A DNA stretch of 5,647 nucleotides from Candidatus Omnitrophota bacterium (GTDB lineage: Bacteria; Omnitrophota; Gorgyraeia; Gygaellales; Profunditerraquicolaceae). Shown piece by piece: positions 1 to 5,647 of the stretch. A program made the translations under genes and the position numbers. The stretch is taken from contig JAQUQA010000086.1 in assembly GCA_028716305.1 (NCBI GenBank), positions 1-5,647 of the forward strand, given 5' to 3'. Each line of letters starts with the position of its first letter. The first letter of the stretch is position 1. Under the pieces are notes generated by a model. The model made no database searches. It saw only the letters and a program-made list of their open reading frames with translations, and was not told the origin of the DNA.

Positions 1-1165
1 TATCAACGGTCTCCTGAAAGTCCGCCTCGCTCTCCCCGGGAAATCCGGCCACGATATTTACATGGACCGCAATCCCGCTTTTGGCGGCATTTTTGATCGT
101 CGCAAGAGCCAGATCGAAATTATAGGGCTTGTTCATCAAAGTCAGCACCTTATTTGAAAAACTTTCTAGCCCAAAAGTCACCGCGGTAAAACCCGCCTGC
201 CTAAGCTTGGAGAATAGCTCCTGGCTCATCCCTTCGCGGATCGCCATCTGCCCGGACCAGGTAATATTTAATTTTTTCCTGATCATCAGGTCGCAAAGGG
301 ATTCCAGTTCTTTCAGGCTGCCGTTAAGTATCAGGTCGCAAAATTCAAAGTGACAGGCGCCACTTTCCCTGACCCTGGATAAGATTTCGGAAAATACGTT
401 AGAGGCGCTTCTCGTCCTGAATTTTTCAGAGACAAAGGTGTCATTGCAAAAAGCGCATTTCCTGATACATCCCCTGCCCAGCAAAATCGGGTATTTCCGC
501 GAGGTATAATCCCCTGATTCCGCCCAGCTAAAATCCGGAAAAGCCAGATCATCCAGATTGACGACATAAGTGGTCTGGGGGGAAACCAGGTGCTTCTGCT
601 GCTTATAGATAATCGTATTGGGGATATTCTCGATTGGGGCGTTACTCTTCAGGGCCGCCAGGACCTGCGCCAATGATTGTTCTGCCTCTCCGGAAATAAA
701 GATATCTACCAGCCCGGGGTAGAATCCTCCGTAAAAATCCTTATATCTGTCCAGAGAGGAGATATCGTGCTTAAACCATTTCACGTGCGGTCCGCCGAAA
801 ATAATGATCTTGCCCGGCTGGCGCTCCTTTATCCTTCTGGCCAGCTCAAGGCTGAATAACAGGTTCCCGGCATTTACCGAAAACCCGACGCTCAGCGGAT
901 TTTTATCCAGTATCCTTTGGACAAAACGGTCAATCTCCTTGCCGAACCTTTGTTGTATTATATTTTGCGAGAACAATTCCCAGTCGTTCCAGATCCGGTA
1001 ATTCTGCATATCCCAAAGTTCTTTTTCCCTACTCTTCCGGAACAATTCCGCATTGATATCCATTATTTCCGCGGAGAAACCGCTGCGGCGCAAAAAGGCG
1101 AAGAGGTATGAGATCCCCAGCGCGGGCATATCGGTTGCCCACATCGGGCACATCAAAATAAGAAT
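1..1165 (-). repeat. Module 3 of the long protein: second B12-binding-type radical SAM unit (copy 2, truncated by window edge)
   Basis: These bases encode residue 789 to the window edge. The layout matches copy 1: ILILMCPM at the first strand, MPALGISY, a Trp-rich insert (LWDMQNYRIWNDWELF), GGPH at 912-915, ISGEAEQSL, then GRGCIRKCAFCND with C1021, C1025 and C1028. GLES (E1122) and GFPGE (1162-1166) match E628 and 668-672 in copy 1. Extra Cys residues C1059 and C1064 have no partner in copy 1. By analogy with copy 1, about 110-120 residues after the last visible motif lie outside the window. Confidence 0.83.
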
Positions 1166-3529
1166 GTCCGGGTCTCCGGTTTTTTGCCGCTTGAGCGTAG
1201 CGATCAACTCCCTGTTTCTTTCCTTGTCTTTTGCCGCGACATTCGAGGTAAAAAGCTTAATCCCGGAATCTTTTAAGAAAGCAATTGCTTTTGCGGCACG
1301 CTCTTTACGCACGGCAAAGGTATTATCACTGCCGCACTCCCAACCGGAATCCCGAAGCAGCTGATCCGCGGGAAAACTTATAGCGAAGCGCTCCGGAAAC
1401 AAAGAAAGGTCCGAACCGAACACGGCATTGCAGGTATTAAGGTTCGTCACGCCGCAGATGTTCTCCTTGTTGTTCCTGATAAAATCAAGGGTTTCCCCGA
1501 ATTCCTTCTCGCCTTCTCCGGGAAATCCAAAAATAAAATTTATCTGGGTATTGATCCCGGCCAACCGGGTATCCCTTAAGACTTCCCGCGCCTCTTGGAC
1601 GGTAAATAATTTACGCATCGCGCGCAGGACCTTATCGGAACCGGATTCCACCCCGAAATTCAGCGTCAGGCAGCCGGCCTGTTTCATCTTCTTCAATAAG
1701 TCGGGTTTCAACCCTTTCATAGGGATCGCCAGGGCGATCCAGGTGATGGATAGTTTTTTTTCGATAACCAGATCACAAAACTTCTCAAGTTCATGCGCGT
1801 TGCCGTTAATTGCCGGGTCATTGAAATAAAAGTGCGTTATGCCGTATTCTTTAACGTGGTGCTCGATCTCTCTGATGACCTCTGAGGCCTTGCGCTGCCG
1901 GAACTTACCGATTAACCGCCAGTCGTTACAAAAGGCACAACTGGAAATACAGCCCCTGCTTAATAAAACCGGCAGCGCCTTCTCGCGGTACTTCTCCAAA
2001 ACAAACCCCCGGTAATCGGGGAAAGCTATTTTGTCCAGGTCGTCGTTAACAGAAAGTTCCACGTTCTCCAGGCGTTCTTTAAAATTCAGTACCCCGGGAA
2101 TACCCCGGGGGGCCTGGCGCTGCCTTATGAATTCGGCAGCCCACTTTGCCAAAACCTCTTCCCCCTCACCCACGACGAAATAATCCGCGGTTTCTTCCGG
2201 AAAAATCCCCCTATCCGCGGGACTGACCACACCCCTGCCCCCGGCAATGACCACTCTGGAAGGATCTGTTTTTTTCAGCCGCTTGATCACTTCAATTGTA
2301 AAAAACCTGTTGGGGGAATAAACCGAAAAACCTATCAACCCCACCGGAAAAGCCAGAATACGCTCAACACAATACTCTATATATCGCTCAAGCAGACCCT
2401 TGATCCCGGTAAAAAAAGCAGGGTCATCCCAGCTTTCGGCATAAGAAAAACTCCAGAGTTTTTTCAATTCCTCGCCGACATTGTGGAAAACCTCGATATT
2501 CAAATCAAGCGGCTTGGCCTTTAGCCCCAGGCTATTCAGGTGCGAAACGATCGAGGCAAGCCCCAGAGGGGGCATCTCCACCCCCCAAACGGGGAGATTT
2601 ACCAACAGGATCTCCGGCGGCCCTGCGGATGGCCCCGGCTCATTTTCCGGTCCGGCGGCCGCAATCACTGCCGCTTCGCATCTTTTGCAGATAAAATCTT
2701 CTGCGGATACTTTCTTCCCGTCTCGTTTTTCCCTGAAAGAGGCGTAATCGGAAGAATTCCAGAGTTCCGCGATACTCTGCCGGGAAAGATTGCCCAGGAT
2801 AACCTCTCTGTTCCAATCCATGCAGCAGGCAATTACATCCGCGTTCTCCACGATATGGATCATCTCATTTGCCCAGATGGAATTACAGCCGTGGATTTCC
2901 GCGTGCCTTACCGCAGGAAGAGATTTCACATTTCCCGCACGGCTAATCGCAGATTCAAAATAGCTGACCCGCTCTATCCCCTGCGACTTCCAGAAATTCA
3001 CCGCCTCATCCCTTTCTTCGGCGCTCAGGTATTTGTTACCGAGAAAAGTAACCATGATAAACTCCGCCACGTTCCTTTTCATTTTTGCTTCTTTAATGAA
3101 CCGCAAAACGTTATCCAGGGTCCTGGTATAATCCAGGCCCATTACTTTTTCGTAAGTATCTTTCCTGATCCCCTGAAAGCTGAACCCGATCCAGTCAAGC
3201 CGCGAATCGATCAACTCTAGCGCCAGGTCTTTCGTCAATAGGCCGGCATTGGTCAAAAGATGCAACGCGGCCCAGGGGACCCTGCTTTTGGCGTAATTGA
3301 TCCGCTGCACCAGATGAGGGTCTGTCAGAGGTTCATTGTTCAGATAAAGGATCAACCTCTCCACGGATCTGAACTTGGCGCATTCGTCGATAATCTTGCG
3401 AAAGATTTGTTCCTGCATCACCCGGCGCCCGAACCTGGATTGCGCCTCCTGCGCCGGACAGAAAATACATCGCCCGTTACAAAAAGAAGTCGTTTGAATA
3501 GACAAAAATTTAGGAAAGTTTCCCGCCAT
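1..3529 (-). CDS. Triple-module radical SAM protein: radical SAM/SPASM plus two B12-binding-type radical SAM modules (3' end outside window)
   Basis: One open frame of 1176 codons runs from ATG 3529 off the left edge with no stop. Module 1 (residues 1 to about 287) is a radical SAM domain: FCNGRCIFCP with C17, C21, C24, then NNEP at 64-67 in place of the usual GGEP SAM-binding motif. Its SPASM/Twitch-like tail has C215, C235/C236, C281 and C284, which suits one auxiliary 4Fe-4S cluster, plus LGNL and a W-N-S...Y..FR segment. Residues 288-306 form a Pro/Gly/Ala-rich linker. Module 2 (307-788) has a B12-binding-like Rossmann domain (ILLVNLP, MPPLGLAS, VVIAGGRG, YFVVGEGEE) and a radical SAM domain (C527, C531, C534; E628; GFPGE 668-672). 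Module 3 (789 onward) repeats this plan (ILILMCPM, MPALGISY, IIIFGGPH, then C1021, C1025, C1028, E1122, GFPGE 1162-1166). The start is secure: it lies one base after the sulfatase-like stop, and the frame is closed upstream by TAA at 3556-3554. B12-type members often catalyse methylation or other radical chemistry; reaction and substrate are unknown. If module 3 ends as module 2 does, the protein is about 1280 residues or longer. Confidence 0.93.
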   Translation of the reverse strand, partial: MAGNFPKFLSIQTTSFCNGRCIFCPAQEAQSRFGRRVMQEQIFRKIIDECAKFRSVERLILYLNNEPLTDPHLVQRINYAKSRVPWAALHLLTNAGLLTKDLALELIDSRLDWIGFSFQGIRKDTYEKVMGLDYTRTLDNVLRFIKEAKMKRNVAEFIMVTFLGNKYLSAEERDEAVNFWKSQGIERVSYFESAISRAGNVKSLPAVRHAEIHGCNSIWANEMIHIVENADVIACCMDWNREVILGNLSRQSIAELWNSSDYASFREKRDGKKVSAEDFICKRCEAAVIAAAGPENEPGPSAGPPEILLVNLPVWGVEMPPLGLASIVSHLNSLGLKAKPLDLNIEVFHNVGEELKKLWSFSYAESWDDPAFFTGIKGLLERYIEYCVERILAFPVGLIGFSVYSPNRFFTIEVIKRLKKTDPSRVVIAGGRGVVSPADRGIFPEETADYFVVGEGEEVLAKWAAEFIRQRQAPRGIPGVLNFKERLENVELSVNDDLDKIAFPDYRGFVLEKYREKALPVLLSRGCISSCAFCNDWRLIGKFRQRKASEVIREIEHHVKEYGITHFYFNDPAINGNAHELEKFCDLVIEKKLSITWIALAIPMKGLKPDLLKKMKQAGCLTLNFGVESGSDKVLRAMRKLFTVQEAREVLRDTRLAGINTQINFIFGFPGEGEKEFGETLDFIRNNKENICGVTNLNTCNAVFGSDLSLFPERFAISFPADQLLRDSGWECGSDNTFAVRKERAAKAIAFLKDSGIKLFTSNVAAKDKERNRELIATLKRQKTGDPDILILMCPMWATDMPALGISYLFAFLRRSGFSAEIMDINAELFRKSREKELWDMQNYRIWNDWELFSQNIIQQRFGKEIDRFVQRILDKNPLSVGFSVNAGNLLFSLELARRIKERQPGKIIIFGGPHVKWFKHDISSLDRYKDFYGGFYPGLVDIFISGEAEQSLAQVLAALKSNAPIENIPNTIIYKQQKHLVSPQTTYVVNLDDLAFPDFSWAESGDYTSRKYPILLGRGCIRKCAFCNDTFVSEKFRTRSASNVFSEILSRVRESGACHFEFCDLILNGSLKELESLCDLMIRKKLNITWSGQMAIREGMSQELFSKLRQAGFTAVTFGLESFSNKVLTLMNKPYNFDLALATIKNAAKSGIAVHVNIVAGFPGESEADFQETVD
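1166..2611 (-). repeat. Module 2 of the long protein: first B12-binding-type radical SAM unit (copy 1 of tandem pair)
   Basis: These bases encode residues 307-788. A Rossmann-like B12-binding region (about 307-500) comes before the radical SAM domain (about 515-690), followed by a roughly 100-residue tail that includes TCNAVFGSDL and PERFAI, as is usual at the end of such enzymes. The classical DxHxxG cobalamin-ligand motif is not seen, which is common in this subgroup. The position that reads GGPH in copy 2 (and in many relatives) reads G430-G-R-G433 here. The next copy starts directly at residue 789; each conserved radical SAM landmark lies 494 residues before its partner in copy 2. Confidence 0.85.
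2612..3529 (-). other. Module 1 of the long protein: radical SAM with SPASM/Twitch-like tail and flexible linker
   Basis: These bases encode residues 1-306. The CxxxCxxC site begins 16 residues after the start Met, the normal place for a free-standing radical SAM/SPASM enzyme, so this module looks like a whole enzyme to which others were added. After the barrel, CNSIWANEM...VIACCMD resembles the C-x-x-P-W...DG-V-x-P-C-C-x-D pattern of SPASM proteins that act on nucleotide, sugar or lipid precursors as well as peptides. The last Cys pair is C281-KR-C284. The segment after it (A290 to P305) is rich in Ala, Gly and Pro and probably forms an interdomain hinge. Confidence 0.85.
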
Positions 3530-3533
3530 CTTA
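3529..3533 (-). promoter_or_regulatory. Stop-start junction, likely translational coupling
   Basis: On the minus strand the sulfatase-like gene ends with TAA and the next gene begins one base later (TAAGATG). There is no clear Shine-Dalgarno run within the 15 bases before the ATG, so ribosomes finishing the sulfatase-like gene probably reinitiate here. This ties production of the large radical SAM protein to that of the exported hydrolase. The coupling is inferred from spacing only. Confidence 0.55.
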
Positions 3534-4928
3534 ATTAAGATATCCCAGGCTTTTTAGCTCCTGAAGCACATCTGACTGGCCCGTCTCGAGCTTTACCACG
3601 GTCTCCAGCTTGTTCCGGCCGGTATAACGCTGCAGCGCCGATCGTAACAATTCCGCATGGCTGGGGTGGCTGAGAATAAGGTTTTTTGCTTCCTCGGGGT
3701 CATTCGCCAGATCATATAATTCAAAATTGAAACTGGTTTTCCCAATTTGTTCCGATATCAACTTCCAATTACCGGCAATCACCGCTTTTTGCAGCGCGAG
3801 CCTTTTCTTCCCTGAGATTATTTTCTCTCCCTCGATCTCGGCAAAGATCAAAGAGTCCTCTGCCCTGGCCTGATCAGAGAATAACGGCAGGAAACTCTTT
3901 CCTTCGGTAATCCCGGAAAATCTCATTTTTGTCCCGGCAAGATTGCAGATGGTGGGAGCCAGGTCAACCAGCTGCACCGGATCTTTGATTATTTTCGAAC
4001 GGGGAATACCCGGACCAAAAAATATCAGAGGGATCTTGATCTCCTCGTTATACAAGTTGTCGCCGTGCTGAAAATAAACATTACGCTCACCCAGGCTTTC
4101 CCCGTGATCCGCGGAAATGATAAAAACCGTTTTTTTATCCAACCCCCTGGCCTCTACCGCCTCCCGTAATTTTCCGATCAGGCTGTCGGCATAAGCGATC
4201 TCTCCGTCGTATTGCGCGATGTAATATTCGGTGTCATCCTGGATATCTTCGGCGACCCATTTCGGGATCACTCCGTAGAAATCATTGTCTTTACCGATAG
4301 GGATGCGCCTTGGTTCTCCTTGCGAAACGAATAATTGGTTGAAAGGGCGCGGGCCCTGGTAAGGTGCATGCGGTAAATCGCTCAGATGTAACCAGAGGAA
4401 AAACCGCTTATTCCCCGAGTTATTGACCAGCTCGATACTGTCATTTATCAGCGCGCTGCTTTCGGAGGAATCAAGGATCCGGAAAAACCCATTTTGAAAC
4501 GCGGGAAAAAGCTTAAAAAGCCTCCCCTTTTCGCTTCCCGCGGCCGTATAGTAACCGCTGTTTTTCAAAACTTCGGCTACCGTGGTCAGCCTTTCGTCGA
4601 AACTCATGTTGAAATTATCTATTTTATGCGTAGAGGGAAAGGTAGCGGTTAAGAAAGAAGCCAGCGCTCCGCCTGTCCAGGGAGCCGGGCTATAGGCATC
4701 CGTGAACAGGGTTCCCTCTTGGGCCATCCGATCAATATTCTCCGAGGTCCGGCGCCGGTAACCGTAACATCCGAGGTGATCCGGCCTTAAGGCATCCAGG
4801 GTAATCACGATGATATTTGGTTGATCCTGGACTTCCGCCGCTGGTGACAAGGAAAGGGGCTGCAAAATACATCCCAGCAAGAGGGTAACCCGGATGAACC
4901 TTTTTACCAGACGGTTGCCTGTGCGCAT
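3531..4928 (-). CDS. Exported sulfatase-like hydrolase (alkaline phosphatase superfamily) with Thr at the nucleophile site
   Basis: This complete protein has 465 residues, a usual length for a bacterial sulfatase. The N-terminus has basic residues (R2, R6, K9, R10, R13), a hydrophobic stretch and then SPAA near residues 28-31, so it is probably exported. LLGC at 17-20 could instead be a weak lipobox. Family features appear in order: IIVITLDALRPDHLGCYGY (metal Asp D45; the usual second Asp is A46), FTDAYSPAPW before the nucleophile site, FFLWLHLSDLPHAPY (H181, H187), YDGEIAYAD (240-248), SADHGE (D274, H275) and QHGDNLYNEEIKIPL (H288). The C-terminal LKSLGYL is common in this family. The formylglycine signature C/S-x-P-x-R is absent: the aligned stretch is T85-G-G-A-L89. 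Thr85 may be the nucleophile, as in phosphodiesterases and phosphotransferases of the superfamily, so sulfatase activity is not certain. The start is fixed by an in-frame TAG three codons upstream. The only Shine-Dalgarno-like run, GGGGGAT, lies about 14 bases upstream, so translation may be coupled to the upstream gene. Confidence 0.93.
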   Translation of the reverse strand: MRTGNRLVKRFIRVTLLLGCILQPLSLSPAAEVQDQPNIIVITLDALRPDHLGCYGYRRRTSENIDRMAQEGTLFTDAYSPAPWTGGALASFLTATFPSTHKIDNFNMSFDERLTTVAEVLKNSGYYTAAGSEKGRLFKLFPAFQNGFFRILDSSESSALINDSIELVNNSGNKRFFLWLHLSDLPHAPYQGPRPFNQLFVSQGEPRRIPIGKDNDFYGVIPKWVAEDIQDDTEYYIAQYDGEIAYADSLIGKLREAVEARGLDKKTVFIISADHGESLGERNVYFQHGDNLYNEEIKIPLIFFGPGIPRSKIIKDPVQLVDLAPTICNLAGTKMRFSGITEGKSFLPLFSDQARAEDSLIFAEIEGEKIISGKKRLALQKAVIAGNWKLISEQIGKTSFNFELYDLANDPEEAKNLILSHPSHAELLRSALQRYTGRNKLETVVKLETGQSDVLQELKSLGYLN

Positions 4929-4934
4929 ATTATT

Positions 4935-5647
4935 CTAGCGGCATCCCCCGGCACAACTGCTGATCCTTCTGTGGAATTCTTCGTTGTGCATCAGGTTATC
5001 GCATTCTTTGATACAGCCGATCTCGTTAAAATAAGGGGACGTCTTTGACGCATACTTAGCCATTGACCTGAAATCATTGTACTGCTCGGAAAACCAGATA
5101 TCGGAGAAACTATCGGTATTGATATTGCCCATTATCTTCTTGACCCCGCGGCAACAAACGGACACGCCGCCGTCAGCCAGGATACGCGAAAAGATCCATC
5201 CGGCATAACAGGGGATCTGATTTACTCTCTGCCGGTCATATTCGCCGCGATCCGTGCCTTCTGCCTTAAGCCGGCTGAGGAATCCGTCAAAATAATCCAG
5301 GTTTATCTTTTTCCCCGCGGGCAGGCCGTGCCATTTTCTGCGGATCGCCCGGGCCTGGAGTAAAACCTGGGCGCGCTGGGGGGCATCTAAAAGCAGCGTG
5401 CCGGTTCCATCCAGGGCGTCTACCAGGGTGAAATATACCCCGTCACTACCACGGTTGAGCGCAAAATCAAACATCTCCTCTGTTTCCGAATGATTCAGAC
5501 TGCAGATGACATTGCAAAGGGTCACAAAAGGCCTGTCCTTCTTTTTCCTGATCAGGCTGGAAAGATTATCGCAAATCCGCTTAAAATTTTCCGGAGTGCT
5601 GCCGGGATGGGTCCGGCAATAGGTGTCGGCCCGGGCAGCCCAAAGGC
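4935..5647 (-). CDS. Radical SAM/SPASM protein, C-terminal part (5' end outside window)
   Basis: This is the C-terminal 236 residues of a radical SAM enzyme; the frame is open to the right window edge. A GTG at 5525 is not the true start, because the 40 codons before it are in frame and read as normal protein. The first visible part is the end of a radical SAM barrel (strand-helix pattern around VTLCNVICSLNHSE, then GVYFTLVD). The CxxxCxxC motif must lie outside the window. The rest is a SPASM-type domain. Numbered from the first visible codon, it has C146, then DGGVSVCC (C164, C165), then a GN...DSFSDIW...Y..FR signature, then C211, C215, C231 and C235, which should bind one or two auxiliary iron-sulfur clusters. 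The chain ends CAGGCR followed by TAG. The family modifies peptides, proteins or small molecules with a SAM-derived radical; the substrate here is unknown. It is the first visible gene of the operon, 6 bases before the sulfatase-like gene, so a maturase role is possible but not shown. Confidence 0.88.
   Translation of the reverse strand, partial: LWAARADTYCRTHPGSTPENFKRICDNLSSLIRKKKDRPFVTLCNVICSLNHSETEEMFDFALNRGSDGVYFTLVDALDGTGTLLLDAPQRAQVLLQARAIRRKWHGLPAGKKINLDYFDGFLSRLKAEGTDRGEYDRQRVNQIPCYAGWIFSRILADGGVSVCCRGVKKIMGNINTDSFSDIWFSEQYNDFRSMAKYASKTSPYFNEIGCIKECDNLMHNEEFHRRISSCAGGCR

Noticed and set aside
331..567. Minus-strand frame of 78 codons
   Set aside because: It is an off-frame reading of module 3 of the long protein; the true frame over the same bases contains the third CxxxCxxC motif.
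2091..2112. Short repeated CCCCGGG motifs
   Set aside because: They fall in the coding frame at Pro/Gly codons of module 2 (around residues 473-480) and form no longer repeat or credible regulatory structure.
2540..3220. Plus-strand open frame of 226 codons, and other plus-strand frames across 129-3538
   Set aside because: They lie opposite the long minus-strand frame, which carries clear radical SAM and SPASM motifs throughout. Their translations show no recognisable domain and are rich in Arg, Pro and His, as expected for antisense shadows.
4929..4937. The SPASM gene and the hydrolase are in the same frame, separated only by TAG and two codons, so amber readthrough could fuse them
   Set aside because: The hydrolase begins with a credible signal peptide, which would not work inside a fusion, and nothing in the window points to a recoded TAG. 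Same-frame spacing occurs by chance one time in three.
4935..5525. GTG at 5525 as the start of a 196-residue protein
   Set aside because: The frame is open for 40 further codons to the window edge and those codons read as radical SAM barrel sequence. The GTG encodes a Val inside a beta strand.

Overview
All but about 7 bases of this window is protein-coding, and every gene lies on the minus strand, so the window should be read from its right end to its left. It holds three tightly packed genes in one apparent operon. The first is the C-terminal part of a radical SAM/SPASM protein (5647 to 4935). Six bases later comes a complete sulfatase/alkaline-phosphatase-superfamily protein with an export signal (4928 to 3531). 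One base after that starts a very long open frame (3529 down to base 1, still open at the edge). No RNA gene, CRISPR array, insertion sequence, terminator or convincing promoter is visible, and no stretch longer than 6 bases is non-coding.

The main discovery is the long frame. I translated it base by base from the ATG at 3529 to the window edge and found 1176 codons with no stop and no frameshift. It reads as three radical SAM enzymes joined in one chain: (1) an N-terminal radical SAM domain with a SPASM/Twitch-like C-terminal Cys set, (2) a B12-binding-type plus radical SAM module, and (3) a second module of the same type, cut by the window edge. Three separate CxxxCxxC motifs are present, at residues 17/21/24, 527/531/534 and 1021/1025/1028. 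Modules 2 and 3 are homologous to each other; by hand I count about 71 identities in a 159-residue ungapped stretch.

The middle gene looks like a sulfatase at its metal-binding positions but lacks the Cys/Ser-x-Pro-x-Arg formylglycine signature; a Thr (T85) stands where the nucleophile should be. It is flanked by radical SAM/SPASM genes, which recalls the pairing of anaerobic sulfatase-maturating enzymes with sulfatases. The missing signature argues against that simple reading.

The organism cannot be identified from the sequence alone. Roughly even GC, many iron-sulfur radical SAM enzymes and the neighbouring exported sulfatase-like hydrolase suggest an anaerobic, probably uncultured bacterium. 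Candidate lineages such as Omnitrophota or Elusimicrobiota would fit, but this is a guess. A plausible but unproven joint role is the making and remodelling of a cell-surface or secreted molecule: radical and possibly methylation chemistry in the cytoplasm, and phospho- or sulfo-ester chemistry outside the membrane.
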